DNA of 52,842 nt from assembly GCF_015558675.1 (NCBI RefSeq), contig NZ_JADMOL010000015.1:36497-89338 (forward strand), written 5' to 3'. A program made the position numbers and the translations under genes. Each line of letters opens with the position of its first letter. Position 1 is the stretch's first letter. This DNA is from Paenibacillus sp. 1001270B_150601_E10. Its GTDB lineage: Bacteria; Bacillota; Bacilli; Paenibacillales; Paenibacillaceae. Shown here one piece after another: positions 7,634 through 17,479 of the stretch. The notes beneath the pieces were generated by a model, which did no database searches, was not told the DNA's origin, and saw only the letters and a list, made by a program, of their open reading frames with translations.

Positions 7634-10300
7634 ATGGCTGACAATCAAGAACAGCTGTCGATGCCGACGACCTATGATCCGAAGGCAGCCGAGCAGAAAT
7701 GGTATGACTATTGGATGAAAGGCGGCTATTTCCAAGCAGGACGCAATAAAGATGCGGAGCCGTTTACGATCGTGATCCCGCCTCCGAACGTAACGGGCAT
7801 GCTCCACATTGGTCATGCACTGGACTTTACGCTTCAGGATATTATTATTCGCGCGAAGCGTATGCAGGGCTATGATGCACTCTGGCTGCCAGGCACAGAC
7901 CACGCGGGTATTGCTACGCAATCCCGGGTAGAAGCAACCCTTCGTGAAGAAGGCATCTCACGCTACGACCTTGGACGTGAGAAGTTCCTGGAGAAGGTGT
8001 GGGATTGGAAGGATACCTATGCGAATCGCATTCGTTCGCAGTGGGAGAAGATGGGCTTGTCCTTGGATTACTCCCGCGAGCGTTTCACATTGGATGAAGG
8101 CTTGTCGAGCGCTGTTCGCGAAGTATTCGTGAAGCTTTATGAAAAGGGTCTTATTTACCGCGGAAAATATATTATCAACTGGGACCCGGCTGCGCGCACG
8201 GCGCTTTCGGATATTGAAGTAGAATACAAAGAAGTTCAAGGCGCGCTTTATCACTTGAAATATCCGTTGACGGATGGCTCTGGCTCCATTACGGTTGCGA
8301 CGACGCGCCCGGAAACGATGCTTGGCGATACAGCGGTTGCCGTTCATCCTAAGGATGAGCGCTACCAGCACATGATCGGCAAGACCCTTCTGCTTCCAAT
8401 CGTGAATCGAGAGATCCCTATTATCGCTGATGAATATGTAGATAAAGAGTTTGGTTCCGGCGCAGTTAAGATTACCCCTGCCCATGACCCGAATGACTTT
8501 GAAGTTGGTCTGCGCCATGAACTGCCTCAAATTCTTGTCATGGACGAAAGCGGCAAGATGAATGATCAAGCGGGACCGTACAAAGGCTTGGACCGTTTTG
8601 AAGCACGCAAAAAGGTTGTTGCAGATCTAAAAGAACAAGGTGTGCTGACTCATATCGAAGAGCATGTGCATCAGGTTGGACATAGTGAGCGCAGCGGTGC
8701 TGTCGTTGAGCCTTACTTGTCTACCCAATGGTTCGTAAAGATGAAGCCGCTCGCGGAGCGCGCAATTGAAGCGCAGAAGTCTGGCAAAGGTGTAAACTTC
8801 GTGCCGGAACGATTTGAGAAGATTTATTTGAACTGGATTGAAAATGTACGCGACTGGGTTATCTCAAGACAATTGTGGTGGGGACACCGCATTCCGGCAT
8901 GGCACTGCCAAGATTGTGGACACATTAACGTAGCAAGTGAAGACGTTACGGCATGTAATTCCTGCGGAAGCCACAACTTACAGCAGGATAACGACGTATT
9001 AGATACGTGGTTCAGTTCCGGACTATGGCCGTTCTCTACGCTTGGCTGGCCGGATACGGACAGCGAGGACTTCAAGCGCTACTATCCTACCAATGTGCTT
9101 GTAACAGGATATGACATCATCTATTTCTGGGCTGCTCGCATGATCTTTACGGCGCTTGAGTTTACAGATCAAATTCCGTTCAAGGATATTCTGCTGCATG
9201 GTCTGGTGCGTGATGCGGACGGAAAGAAAATGTCAAAATCGCTTGGCAACGGGGTAGACCCATTGGAAGTTATCGATCAATATGGTGCAGATGCCCTTCG
9301 TTATATGATCTCGACATCCAGCACGCCTGGTCAAGACCTTCGCTTCCGTTGGGAGAAGGTTGAGCAAGCGCGCAACTTTGCAAATAAGATCTGGAATGCT
9401 TCCCGCTTTGCACTTATGAATCTGCAGGGCTTCACACACGCGGATATCGATATTACAGGCGAGCTTGGAACAGCGGACCGCTGGATTCTCCACCGCCTGA
9501 ATGAGACGACGCGCGATGTGACGCGCATGCTGGATGCGTATGAGTTTGGCGAGACAGGTCGTCTTCTTTACAACTTCATCTGGGATGATCTTTGTGATTG
9601 GTACATTGAGTTTGCGAAGCTCAGCCTGTATGGCCAAGATGAAGTGCAGAAGAAGCAAACACAGTCCGTGCTTGCTTATGTGCTCGATCGTACCATGCGC
9701 TTGATTCATCCGTTCATGCCGTACATCTCTGAAGAGATCTGGCAGCATCTTCCGCATGAAGGAGATACCGTTACATTAGCGGCATGGCCTACTTATGATG
9801 AGAAGCTGGAAGCAGCAGGTGCGGTAGCCGAAATGAACTTATTGATGGATACGATCCGCTCTGTACGCAATATTCGCGCAGAGGTAAATGTGCCGATGAG
9901 CAAAAAGGTTGAGCTTATGGTGAAGCCTGCGGATGAGAATACCTACAACAACTTGAATCGCAACATTGAATTCATTGAACGCTTCTGCGGAACGTCGAAG
10001 CTTGATATCAGCTTGGCAATCGAAGCACCGAGCAAAGCGATGAGTGCGATGGTGACGGGGGCAGAGCTATACTTGCCGCTATCAGGGCTAATTGACATCG
10101 AGCAGGAGATTGCACGCTTGAATAAAGAGCTGGAGCATTTGAACAAGGAAGTCGAGCGAGTAGAGAAGAAGCTTGCTAACGAAGGCTTCATGGCGAAGGC
10201 TCCGGAAAAGGTTGTTGCTGAGGAACGTGCGAAAATGAATGACTACAGCGACAAGCGCGATAAAGTTAAAGCGAGAATTCAAGAGCTGCAAGAGGTATAA
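7634..10300 (+). CDS. valS: Valyl-tRNA synthetase
   Basis: Charges tRNA-Val with valine; class I synthetase with editing. The 888-residue protein shows [15 protein letters not shown] (HIGH motif, near residue 55), the editing-domain [17 protein letters not shown], a CxxC zinc-like pair (CQDCGH ... CNSCG), the [16 protein letters not shown] loop and a C-terminal coiled coil from about 825. ATG 7634 has GGAGGG (7621-7626) seven bases upstream; the ATG at 7619 precedes this site and is rejected. Expression is controlled by the T-box in front of it. Confidence 0.98.
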   Translation: MADNQEQLSMPTTYDPKAAEQKWYDYWMKGGYFQAGRNKDAEPFTIVIPPPNVTGMLHIGHALDFTLQDIIIRAKRMQGYDALWLPGTDHAGIATQSRVEATLREEGISRYDLGREKFLEKVWDWKDTYANRIRSQWEKMGLSLDYSRERFTLDEGLSSAVREVFVKLYEKGLIYRGKYIINWDPAARTALSDIEVEYKEVQGALYHLKYPLTDGSGSITVATTRPETMLGDTAVAVHPKDERYQHMIGKTLLLPIVNREIPIIADEYVDKEFGSGAVKITPAHDPNDFEVGLRHELPQILVMDESGKMNDQAGPYKGLDRFEARKKVVADLKEQGVLTHIEEHVHQVGHSERSGAVVEPYLSTQWFVKMKPLAERAIEAQKSGKGVNFVPERFEKIYLNWIENVRDWVISRQLWWGHRIPAWHCQDCGHINVASEDVTACNSCGSHNLQQDNDVLDTWFSSGLWPFSTLGWPDTDSEDFKRYYPTNVLVTGYDIIYFWAARMIFTALEFTDQIPFKDILLHGLVRDADGKKMSKSLGNGVDPLEVIDQYGADALRYMISTSSTPGQDLRFRWEKVEQARNFANKIWNASRFALMNLQGFTHADIDITGELGTADRWILHRLNETTRDVTRMLDAYEFGETGRLLYNFIWDDLCDWYIEFAKLSLYGQDEVQKKQTQSVLAYVLDRTMRLIHPFMPYISEEIWQHLPHEGDTVTLAAWPTYDEKLEAAGAVAEMNLLMDTIRSVRNIRAEVNVPMSKKVELMVKPADENTYNNLNRNIEFIERFCGTSKLDISLAIEAPSKAMSAMVTGAELYLPLSGLIDIEQEIARLNKELEHLNKEVERVEKKLANEGFMAKAPEKVVAEERAKMNDYSDKRDKVKARIQELQEV

Positions 10301-10308
10301 TAGGATGG

Positions 10309-10350
10309 AAAGAGCGAATGCCTTACTTTGGTAAGGCTCGTTCTTTCCTT
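10309..10350 (+). terminator. Stem-loop after valS
   Basis: GCCTTAC (10320-10326) pairs with GTAAGGC (10331-10337), extended by AAGAGCGA with TCGTTCTT (10310-10317 with 10338-10345). The run of T is interrupted (TTTCCTT), so it may be leaky, letting folC be partly co-transcribed. Confidence 0.65.
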
Positions 10351-10430
10351 CATGCATTTATAAGCCTTATTCCTATATGTTCATACATGTTGGGCCTAAG
10401 GCGATCACTTCGCACAAAAGGATGATGATC

Positions 10431-11807
10431 ATGGTAGCAGCGAATGGAACAGGTACATATGTCCCTTTCACAGAGGTGGAGCAAGCAATCGATTGGATTA
10501 ATTCACTCATTCCATTCGGTATTCGTCCAGGTCTAGAGCGAATCCAGCTCATGATGGAACGCGTAGGCAACCCTGAACGCCGTCTCAAATTCATTCATGT
10601 AGCGGGAACAAACGGCAAAGGGTCGACATGTGCGATGCTGACCAGCGTGCTGTTGGCAGCTGGCTATGATGTAGGAACCTTTACCTCGCCTTACATTGAG
10701 CGCTTTACGAATCGATTCAAGTTCAACAATGAAGACATTCCGGATGAGACGCTGGTTCAGATCGCCAATCAGCTTCGCCCATTGGTGGAAGAGATTGCGA
10801 AGACAGAGCTTGGTTCTCCAACGATGTTTGAAGTGTCAACGGCTGTAGCGTTTGTGTACTATGGAACGGTTGCCTATCCGGATGTTGTGGTGCTTGAGAC
10901 TGGGCTTGGCGGCCGTCTTGACGTGACGAATATCGTGACACCGATTGTATCGGTTATTACGAATATAGGCCACGATCATATGGATGTCTTGGGCGATACG
11001 ATCGAGAAGATTGCCTATGAAAAGGCTGGTATCATAAAAGCTGGCGTTCCAGTTGTGACAACGGTGGAACAGCCGGAGGCGCTTGAAGTCATTCGCCAGA
11101 AGGCGAGCGAGATGAAAGCAACACTGTATGCGATGAATGAGCAATTCAGCTACAAGACGCTTTCGTTGCAAGAGAATCAACAGGCGTTCTCATTCGATGG
11201 GCCATTTCGCCAGCTTGAACAGATCAGCATAACGCTGAACGGAGCCCATCAATTAAAGAATGCTGCTCTCTCGCTGATGACGCTTGAGGTGCTGCGTCAA
11301 TATATGGCCTTCATCATCGATGATGACGTGCTTCTTAAAGGATTCCGCTGTGCTGCGTGGCCGGGCAGACTCGAAATGATTCTTGAGCAGCCGAGACTTC
11401 TCATTGATGGAGCGCATAATCCAGAAGGCGCTGAGACGCTTGCTCAGGCGCTTCGCGATACGTATCGATATGAACGCTGCCATATTATGATGGGAATGCT
11501 TTCAACCAAGCATCATCATGATACACTGCGTCATATACTGCCATTAGCGGATACGGTTATCTTTACAGAGCCCAACTTCCGCAAGAAGATGGATGCGGAG
11601 CAGCTTGTAAAGATTGCCGAGGACGTGCTGTCTTCAGCATCGAAGCGTCCAGAGATTATGGTCGAGCCGGATTGGCATGCAGCGCTGGAGAAGCTGACGG
11701 CGCTAACAGGTCCTGATGACTTGGCTGTAGTGACAGGAACCTTGTACTTAATTTCGGATGTGCGTTCGCATATCTTATATCATACTGAATCTGAAAAGGG
11801 CTGGTGA
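10431..11807 (+). CDS. folC: Bifunctional folylpolyglutamate/dihydrofolate synthase
   Basis: Adds glutamate to folates (and can make dihydrofolate from dihydropteroate) in the cytosol. The 458-residue product contains the Mur-ligase-like P-loop HVAGTNGKGST, ETGLGGRLDVTN, ITNIGHDHMDVLG and the C-terminal LIDGAHNPEGAE. I prefer ATG 10431 because AAAAGGA ends eight bases before it; ATG 10377, 10422 and 10425 are in frame but have no ribosome site. murC starts four bases after its stop, so the two are probably translated from one mRNA. Confidence 0.94.
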   Translation: MVAANGTGTYVPFTEVEQAIDWINSLIPFGIRPGLERIQLMMERVGNPERRLKFIHVAGTNGKGSTCAMLTSVLLAAGYDVGTFTSPYIERFTNRFKFNNEDIPDETLVQIANQLRPLVEEIAKTELGSPTMFEVSTAVAFVYYGTVAYPDVVVLETGLGGRLDVTNIVTPIVSVITNIGHDHMDVLGDTIEKIAYEKAGIIKAGVPVVTTVEQPEALEVIRQKASEMKATLYAMNEQFSYKTLSLQENQQAFSFDGPFRQLEQISITLNGAHQLKNAALSLMTLEVLRQYMAFIIDDDVLLKGFRCAAWPGRLEMILEQPRLLIDGAHNPEGAETLAQALRDTYRYERCHIMMGMLSTKHHHDTLRHILPLADTVIFTEPNFRKKMDAEQLVKIAEDVLSSASKRPEIMVEPDWHAALEKLTALTGPDDLAVVTGTLYLISDVRSHILYHTESEKGW

Positions 11808-11810
11808 GTC

Positions 11811-13184
11811 GTGTTGAAGACGTTAGAGCATGTTCATTTTATCGGCATCGGGGGCTATGGAATGAGTGCAATTGCCCGTGTGATGCTGGAAATGGGCTAT
11901 ACGGTCACCGGATCGGATGTTGCTAAACAAGATTTGACAGATAAGCTCCAAGCAAAGGGAGCGGTTATTCATATTGGGCACGATCCTGCATATGTGCAGG
12001 ATGCAGATATTGTGGTCTATTCCACAGCATTGCCTAAAGACAACGAAGAGCGCGTGGCAGCGGAGAAGCGTGGAATTCCTGTGCTTCATCGTTCCGAGAT
12101 GCTGGCGCGCCTATTGAATGCGAAGCAGGGGATCACTGTGGCGGGCGCGCATGGGAAGACGACGACTTCTTCCATGATTGCATTTGTATTGGAGCGCTGC
12201 GGGGTAGATCCTACCTTTATCATCGGCGGGGAGGTAACCAACCTCGGCACGAATGCAGCTGCTGGCCGCGGTGACTTTGTGGTCGCGGAAGCGGATGAGA
12301 GCGATGGATCTTTTCTCGCGTATCATCCTCAGATTGCGGTCGTCACGAATATTGAAGCCGACCATCTGGAGAATTACGGCGGAGACTTTGACAATCTGAA
12401 AGCGGCTTATGTTCAGTTCCTCAGCCAGATCAAGGCTGGTGGGGCTGCTGTGGTGTGCAGCGATGATCCGATTATTCGTGAAATGATCGCAGACCTTAAG
12501 TGCAGCACCTTAACGTATGCCATTGATGAGCCCGCCGACTATCGCGCTGTCGATATCGAAACGCTGGACCGTCATATTCGCTTCACGATGATGAAAGGAA
12601 GCGAAGCGCTAGGAACGGTGGAATTGTCCATTCCAGGCCGCCATAACGTATTGAATGCGATGGCAACGATCATCGTAAGCATGGAAGCAGGCGTAGCCTT
12701 TGAGGATGCAGCTCGCGCAATTCTTGATTTCACAGGAGCGAAGCGCCGTTACCAAATTATTGGAACGGCTCAAGATGTTATCGTCATTGATGATTACGCG
12801 CATCATCCTACGGAGATTGAGGCAACCTTGCTTGCAGCAAAGGCTTCCGGCAGAAGAATCGTGGCGGTATTCCAGCCGCAACGCTATTCCCGTACTTATT
12901 TCTTGTTTGATCAATTCAGCCGTGCCTTCGGCCATGCTGATGAGGTGCTGATTACCGATATCTATTCTCCTGCTGGAGAACAGCCTATTGAGGGTGTTCA
13001 TGCTTCGAAGCTCGTGGATAGCATTCGAGAGCACAGCAATAAGCATGCACAATACATTTCAACGAAGGAAGAAGCTCTTTCTTACTTGAAAGAGAATACA
13101 AAGCCAGGCGATCTCGTGCTTACGATGGGTGCCGGCGATATTTGGCGAGTAGCCTATCAGCTTGCTGATCATTACAAGGCGTAA
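11811..13184 (+). CDS. murC: UDP-N-acetylmuramate--L-alanine ligase
   Basis: First amino-acid-adding step of peptidoglycan precursor synthesis (UDP-MurNAc plus L-Ala, ATP-dependent, cytosolic). The 457 residues show the N-terminal [14 protein letters not shown] dinucleotide-like loop, [12 protein letters not shown]-loop, [23 protein letters not shown], and [15 protein letters not shown] at 11811 follows AAAAGGG by ten bases; TTG 11814 is an alternative. It overlaps no gene but lies directly after folC, an arrangement different from B. subtilis. Confidence 0.96.
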   Translation: MLKTLEHVHFIGIGGYGMSAIARVMLEMGYTVTGSDVAKQDLTDKLQAKGAVIHIGHDPAYVQDADIVVYSTALPKDNEERVAAEKRGIPVLHRSEMLARLLNAKQGITVAGAHGKTTTSSMIAFVLERCGVDPTFIIGGEVTNLGTNAAAGRGDFVVAEADESDGSFLAYHPQIAVVTNIEADHLENYGGDFDNLKAAYVQFLSQIKAGGAAVVCSDDPIIREMIADLKCSTLTYAIDEPADYRAVDIETLDRHIRFTMMKGSEALGTVELSIPGRHNVLNAMATIIVSMEAGVAFEDAARAILDFTGAKRRYQIIGTAQDVIVIDDYAHHPTEIEATLLAAKASGRRIVAVFQPQRYSRTYFLFDQFSRAFGHADEVLITDIYSPAGEQPIEGVHASKLVDSIREHSNKHAQYISTKEEALSYLKENTKPGDLVLTMGAGDIWRVAYQLADHYKA

Positions 13185-13219
13185 GCGCCTTTCTTTACAC
13201 CAATCTTTTCAACAGATGA

Positions 13220-13257
13220 CAGACTGTGATCCTTCTTCGGAAGGGCAGTCTGTTTTT
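13220..13257 (+). terminator. Rho-independent terminator after murC
   Basis: CAGACTG (13220-13226) pairs with CAGTCTG (13246-13252). An inner CCTTC-TTCG-GAAGG hairpin has a UUCG tetraloop, and TTTTTT follows. The remaining sequence to 13516 shows no further gene or clear promoter. Confidence 0.9.
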
Positions 13258-13516
13258 TATTCTCTTGTGGATATGCATGGTTGAGGGATATGCGAGGCTA
13301 TCTTGTTCGCAGAAATAGTTGTTCGAATAACGGCATCTAGTCGTAATGTTTATCGCAAGGCTGACTTCGGTAGTGAGGGTTTTTCATTTGAGAAACTAAC
13401 CGTTACACTAGAGATGGATAAAAAGATTTGATTCGTTTATGCCCTCAATGGAGCCGTTCATCTTTTGGATGGTCTCGAGGGGAATTATGATCTCGACGCA
13501 TTCAGAGGTGGTATGC

Positions 13517-14452
13517 ATGCTTTCGTTATTAAAAACGGTGTGGGAGAGGTGGATGGACTTTCCTTTGCAGGAAGGACAAATCATCGATCAAGGCCGCTAT
13601 CGAATTGACCGCTATATCGGAATGGGAAGCTACGGCTTGGCTTATCTCGCTACCGATCTGATGACATTAGCGCCATGTTTAGTGAAGCAAAGCCGTCCCA
13701 GCAAGAAGGAAAAAGGCACCGAGCTGCTTGGACGCGAGGCTGAATTTCTGAAGCAGCTTGATCATGGCCGTATCCCTCGAATGCAGGCTATTTTTACAGA
13801 GGGGAAGCATCGATATCTCGTTATGAGTTATATTGAAGGGCTCAATATCGAGCAGCTATTGTTTGATCACGATAAATCCTTTTCTCAGGCGGAGGCTATA
13901 CTATTTATTCGCGAGCTAGGAGAATTGATTCATGCCGTGCATCAAGCCTCAATGGTTCATTTGGATGTACGCATTCCGAATGTTCTTATTAAGGATGGAG
14001 AGTTGTTCCTCATTGATTTTGGACTAGCGAGACGCTATGTGCCCGAAGAAAGGGACCGAGCACTTTGTGAACGCCTAGAGCGTAAAGGCAGCCCTTCCTT
14101 CAGAGATCTCCGCAAAGAGCCTCAGTCCTTATATCGAGAGGATTCATCCTTTAAGCGTGAGATGAGAGCGCCGCTCTATAGCAGCGATTGGTTTGCTGTT
14201 GGCCACATGCTATTATTTTTGCTTTATTCCGATTATCACGAAGAGGAGCAGCAAGAGGAGCGCCCTTGGGAGGAAGAGCTCGCCTTGCAGCCTAAGGTCG
14301 CTGAGCTGCTGCGTTTATTGCTTGCTCGAGAGAGTGAAGAGGACGCCATGTATATGCAGGCAATTGAGCAGGCATGTGAGGAACTAGGGATAGGCGAACT
14401 TACCTTTAAGCAAGCGATGGAGAATGCAATCATTGTTGCCCCTTGTTTATAA
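13517..14452 (+). CDS. Small Ser/Thr protein kinase-like protein
   Basis: Single-domain Hanks-type kinase of about 311 residues without a membrane helix. Visible motifs: glycine loop GMGSYGLAY, beta-3 lysine in PCLVKQS, catalytic loop HLDVRIPNVLI (Asp and Asn kept, the usual Lys replaced by Arg, HRD changed to HLD), and IDFGLARR as the metal-binding DFG. The C-lobe is short and ends in an acidic segment. ATG 13517 is taken because AGAGGTGG ends five bases upstream; the frame is open further left to 13439. It resembles the YrzF/YabT type of small bacterial kinases. It stands alone between murC and spoIIB; substrates unknown. Confidence 0.82.
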   Translation: MLSLLKTVWERWMDFPLQEGQIIDQGRYRIDRYIGMGSYGLAYLATDLMTLAPCLVKQSRPSKKEKGTELLGREAEFLKQLDHGRIPRMQAIFTEGKHRYLVMSYIEGLNIEQLLFDHDKSFSQAEAILFIRELGELIHAVHQASMVHLDVRIPNVLIKDGELFLIDFGLARRYVPEERDRALCERLERKGSPSFRDLRKEPQSLYREDSSFKREMRAPLYSSDWFAVGHMLLFLLYSDYHEEEQQEERPWEEELALQPKVAELLRLLLARESEEDAMYMQAIEQACEELGIGELTFKQAMENAIIVAPCL

Positions 14453-14568
14453 AAAATAAAGCACCCTGGCTTATTTCGCAGGATGTCCAGTGCTATGACT
14501 CGGAACGGGTACCTAATTCCTCCGAAGTCGATGTGTGGGATCCTTGAAAAAGTGGGGTGCTTTTTTAT
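14451..14568. other. Large nested stem-loop between convergent genes (terminator or structured RNA)
   Basis: AAAGCACCC (14458-14466) pairs perfectly with GGGTGCTTT (14555-14563), flanked by A6 on the left and T6 on the right, so either strand would end in U. The ~88-base interior is itself structured: GGAT (14481-14484) with ATCC (14540-14543), and GACTCGGA (14497-14504) with TCCGAAGTC (14521-14529). It separates the kinase gene from the convergent mini-gene. A plain terminator would not need such an interior. Confidence 0.55.
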
Positions 14569-14583
14569 ATAGGCTTAATAGGC

Positions 14584-14790
14584 TTAGCTTGAAAAATAGC
14601 TGCTAAAGCTTTTGTATTTACGCTTGTAATGCTTATGTCCAAAGTGCTGAGGGGGCGGCGGATATTGATGGTTGTGCTGTGAATGAGGTCCGCGATGCTT
14701 CGAGTATTTATAATCGCTGCTGCTGTAATGACGCTGCTGGTGTTGACCTTTCACGGAATGCAAGAAACGCTTGATCATATGCTTGAGCAT
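14584..14790 (-). CDS. His/Tyr/Ser-rich small basic protein, 68 aa
   Basis: Starts at ATG 14790 behind a perfect AGGAGG (14803-14798) seven bases upstream. The peptide has 11 histidines and 7 tyrosines, a PPPP segment near the middle and a Ser/Tyr/Phe tail (KSFSSYFSS). It has no signal peptide or membrane helix. The composition recalls small spore-coat proteins, but I cannot name a family. It is convergent with the kinase gene and divergent from spoIIB. A weak CATATAAA sequence upstream might be a sporulation -10, but the -35 is not clear. Confidence 0.7.
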   Translation of the reverse strand: MLKHMIKRFLHSVKGQHQQRHYSSSDYKYSKHRGPHSQHNHQYPPPPQHFGHKHYKRKYKSFSSYFSS

Positions 14791-14880
14791 ACATTCACCT
14801 CCTCTTTCTTTTGCAGAAGCTTGTAAGGCTCTGCATTTTTATATGTTCATACGTTGCGGTAACAGTCATGTTTCGAAAAA

Positions 14881-15002
14881 ATAAAAAAAACATCCCTGTA
14901 CTTTTTAATGAAGTACGAGAGATGTTTTACTCATGATTTGGATCGTCATGCTAGGGTGCATGACAAAGATCCTTTGCTGCTCCCCCAACTGCACGCCTGT
15001 TT
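14881..15002 (-). ncRNA. Candidate minus-strand small RNA with its own terminator
   Basis: On the minus strand a hairpin formed by 14887-14894 and 14921-14928 is followed by eight U, a clear terminator although no annotated minus gene lies upstream. Just before it is a second strong hairpin: GTCATGC/GCATGAC (14945-14951 with 14958-14964) extended by GGATC/GATCC across a three-base bulge. A 29-residue open frame (GTG 14994 to TAA 14905) behind GAGGAAA overlaps the structures, so a peptide is an alternative reading. Confidence 0.45.
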
Positions 15003-15009
15003 CCTCTAT

Positions 15010-15037
15010 ATTCTATGAAAGGATGATAGGTTGTGAC
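15010..15037 (-). promoter_or_regulatory. Possible sigma-E-like promoter for the minus-strand RNA
   Basis: Read on the minus strand: GTCACAA (15037-15031), 13 bases, then CATAGAAT (15017-15010). The -10 matches the sigma-E pattern CATACAnT at six of seven specified positions; the -35 match is partial. It would start the RNA near 15002. Confidence 0.35.
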
Positions 15038-15149
15038 TCCACGAATGGTTGATAGGGCGAACCTAAAAAATGATAGAGATCTTCGTTCTATTTTCTATGA
15101 ATCTACCATATACCTAGTATTAATTAAATGGATCGAAGGATGGTGAATC

Positions 15150-16496
15150 ATGATGGAGCGCAACGCAGCCAAGTTAACGTTTCGCTTTCCTGCACAAGCG
15201 AACGATACGGATAAGAGGAATCAAGTTGAAGAGATCAAAAAAGAAATTGAACAGCAGGTGAACTGGAGTGATTGGCAGTATGCTGAAGCTGATTCGAACG
15301 AAGGACAAACGGGTCAAGAGCACGTCGAAACTTATATAGAGATTGCGAAGAAGGATATGAACACGGATCCAGGCCATAGCGATCGTTATGCAGCGGTTAC
15401 GAGTGTGAATCCACTCTATCAGCAGCAAGGTGTGGACCTTGAAGATGAGATGACAAGAATTGAGCGAGTCATTCGTGAGGCTGGTGGAACGGAGCCTGTG
15501 CGAATCGATGAAAAGCCTGTGGAAGAGCTCGATGAAACTGCAGAAGCGGTAGAAGAGCACGACAGAGATTGGAAGCATGAGATGCCTGCGTTCGATTATT
15601 CTACAATCAAGCCTGTGAAGACTCGCCCCAATCGTCCAACCATATTGCGGGTCGCCTTATCTGTGGTGGGAGCGGTAGCGACAGGCTTAGCACTTGGTCT
15701 TCTAACGTTATCTCTGTTCAAGGGGGACACACCGCTTCCGGATCTAACCCGAGATGTTCCTGTGATGGGAACTATCAAGGATGAAGGATCGGACACTAAA
15801 GGTGAGGGAGCGTCAAATGATGCGCAATCTCAGCAGAGCAGCACAAAGGCCAATGCGGTAGCAATCGATATTCCAGCGCGTACGAAGCATGTGCTTCAGT
15901 ACGGCGTGTTCAGCCAAGCGGAGGGAGCGAAGAAAGCAGAGGAGGAGCTCAGGAGCCTTGGTCTAGCGGCGGTAAGAGTCCCAGGCGAGGATCAAGGTAC
16001 CGAGAGAGTCTTCGCAGCTATTGCAGACAGCCGCAATGACGCTATGCTGCTGAGTGATGCCTTGAAGTCGCAGGAGCTTGAACTCTATGTTCGGCCACAG
16101 GAGCGCAAGGCCTACACGAGCCTGAAGTTTACAGGGGATGCAAAGCTTCTGCAGCAGTTTGTAGGCAAGGGAGACACCGTTCAGGATTGGCTCATCACCC
16201 AGTCTGCTGCTATGCTTCAGGCATCGACGCCTGCAGCTTTTGACAAGTCGAGTATGGATACGCTTCGAAATGTGCACCAGCAATGGACAGAAGAAGGCCA
16301 GAAGCTGAAGAAAACATTGAACAGCGAGGATGAGAAGGAATGGGCAAGAATCGTACAGTCTATGAATACCGCTATTAATGCCGTCAATGAATATAATAAA
16401 AAGCCATCCTCAGCTCAGCTGTGGAACATTCAGCAGGCGAGCATTCAATATGCACTGCTCGAGGAAGCATGGTTGAATCGATTGACAGGGGAATAG
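15150..16496 (+). CDS. spoIIB: SpoIIB-like sporulation protein with SPOR domain
   Basis: SpoIIB helps septal peptidoglycan thinning and engulfment. The 448-residue protein has a long charged cytoplasmic part (1-165), one membrane helix (ILRVALSVVGAVATGLALGL, about 167-190), an extracytoplasmic linker rich in Ser/Gln/Glu, and a SPOR domain (about 248-318, starting VLQYGVFSQAEGAKKA) predicted to bind denuded glycan strands. A helical C-terminal region of about 130 residues follows. ATG 15150 follows AAGGA by nine bases. Location just before maf-radC-mreB equals the Bacillus order folC-spoIIB-maf. Sequence identity to B. subtilis SpoIIB is expected to be low, so the symbol rests on architecture plus synteny. 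Confidence 0.82.
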   Translation: MMERNAAKLTFRFPAQANDTDKRNQVEEIKKEIEQQVNWSDWQYAEADSNEGQTGQEHVETYIEIAKKDMNTDPGHSDRYAAVTSVNPLYQQQGVDLEDEMTRIERVIREAGGTEPVRIDEKPVEELDETAEAVEEHDRDWKHEMPAFDYSTIKPVKTRPNRPTILRVALSVVGAVATGLALGLLTLSLFKGDTPLPDLTRDVPVMGTIKDEGSDTKGEGASNDAQSQQSSTKANAVAIDIPARTKHVLQYGVFSQAEGAKKAEEELRSLGLAAVRVPGEDQGTERVFAAIADSRNDAMLLSDALKSQELELYVRPQERKAYTSLKFTGDAKLLQQFVGKGDTVQDWLITQSAAMLQASTPAAFDKSSMDTLRNVHQQWTEEGQKLKKTLNSEDEKEWARIVQSMNTAINAVNEYNKKPSSAQLWNIQQASIQYALLEEAWLNRLTGE

Positions 16497-16504
16497 ATAG
16501 AACG

Positions 16505-16545
16505 GACCTTCGTTTCCATAGCGGCAACGGAGGTCTATTTGTCGT
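16505..16545 (+). terminator. Terminator-like hairpin after spoIIB
   Basis: GACCTTCGTT (16505-16514) pairs with AACGGAGGTC (16526-16535), one G-U pair. The downstream T content is modest (TATTTGTCGTATTTT). Confidence 0.6.
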
Positions 16546-16722
16546 ATTTTGTATTCCTTTGTCTATAACGCGCATACTAGTAAACGCCGTTTTCAAAGTG
16601 GAACCATGATGAAAGTTGCCTTTTGACAGAAGCAAACAGGATAAAAAAACAGCTGAACGATGGGTCATTCATCAAGCTAGAAGAACAAGGGTAGAAGGAT
16701 ACTTCTACATGGTGTATACTAT

Positions 16723-16751
16723 TTGTCAAGCTGTAAAACTGAGCGTATAAT
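16723..16751 (+). promoter_or_regulatory. Sigma-A promoter of maf
   Basis: TTGTCA, a 17-base spacer and perfect TATAAT about 20 bases before the maf start codon. A short inverted repeat GTAGAAG/CTTCTAC lies just upstream and could be an operator. Confidence 0.75.
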
Positions 16752-16769
16752 AAGGAAAGGTGTCAAAAA

Positions 16770-17387
16770 ATGGAGAACATTCAACGAAATGCACAGGAAT
16801 TACCGCTTCTTGTTCTCGCATCCTCTTCCCCAAGGCGGCAAGAATTGATTCATCGATTAGGACTGCCTGTCGAAATCGAAACGAGTGATGTGGAAGAGCG
16901 TGTCGAGGCGGATTGGACACCTGCACAAACGGTTGAACAGCTGGCACGTAAGAAGGCTGAAGCAGTAGTCGCAGAGCGACAAACAAGACAAGTTCAAGGA
17001 TTGGTCATCGGAGCCGATACCATCGTTGCACTTGAAGAACAGATTCTAGGGAAGCCGACAGATGAGACGGATGCATTACGTATGCTTAAAATGCTCCAAG
17101 GTCGGGCTCATGACGTATATACAGGTATTGCATGTATGGATATGAACAGTGGAAATGTGTTAGTACGGCATCGTCGCACGCGTGTGTGGATGCGTCAGCG
17201 GACGGATGAACAGCTTCTTTCCTATATTGCGACGGGAGAACCACTTGATAAGGCTGGTGCTTATGGAATTCAAGGAAGAGGCTCTACGCTTGTGGAGCGT
17301 ATAGACGGATGTTACTTTAACGTTGTAGGTCTTTCTGTATCCCTTCTTGCAGAGATGCTAGAATCCTTCGGCATCGAAACTCCTTGA
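16770..17387 (+). CDS. maf: Maf-family nucleoside triphosphate pyrophosphatase
   Basis: Hydrolyses dTTP/UTP or modified nucleotides to monophosphates; linked to septum control in Bacillus. The 205 residues contain LASSSPRRQELI, the catalytic GADTIVALEEQILGKPTD region and DKAGAYGIQGRGSTLVERIDG. ATG 16770 lies behind AAGGAAAGG. The gene opens the maf-radC-mreBCD-minCD region and has its own promoter. Confidence 0.94.
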   Translation: MENIQRNAQELPLLVLASSSPRRQELIHRLGLPVEIETSDVEERVEADWTPAQTVEQLARKKAEAVVAERQTRQVQGLVIGADTIVALEEQILGKPTDETDALRMLKMLQGRAHDVYTGIACMDMNSGNVLVRHRRTRVWMRQRTDEQLLSYIATGEPLDKAGAYGIQGRGSTLVERIDGCYFNVVGLSVSLLAEMLESFGIETP

Positions 17388-17479
17388 CTGAATTGCAGTA
17401 TAATTTATATTGGCTGTCGTTTGTGATGCATCTGCCAGGGCTAACATCTTGACGATTGATGTTGAGAGGGGCGCATGGT

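Noticed and set aside
14451-14568. Known riboswitch or SRP/6S-type RNA
   Set aside because: None of the consensus cores I know fit; left as an unassigned structure.
16623-16651. TTGACA upstream of maf as a promoter
   Set aside because: No acceptable -10 at 16-19 bases; the TTGTCA/TATAAT pair near 16723-16751 is far better.
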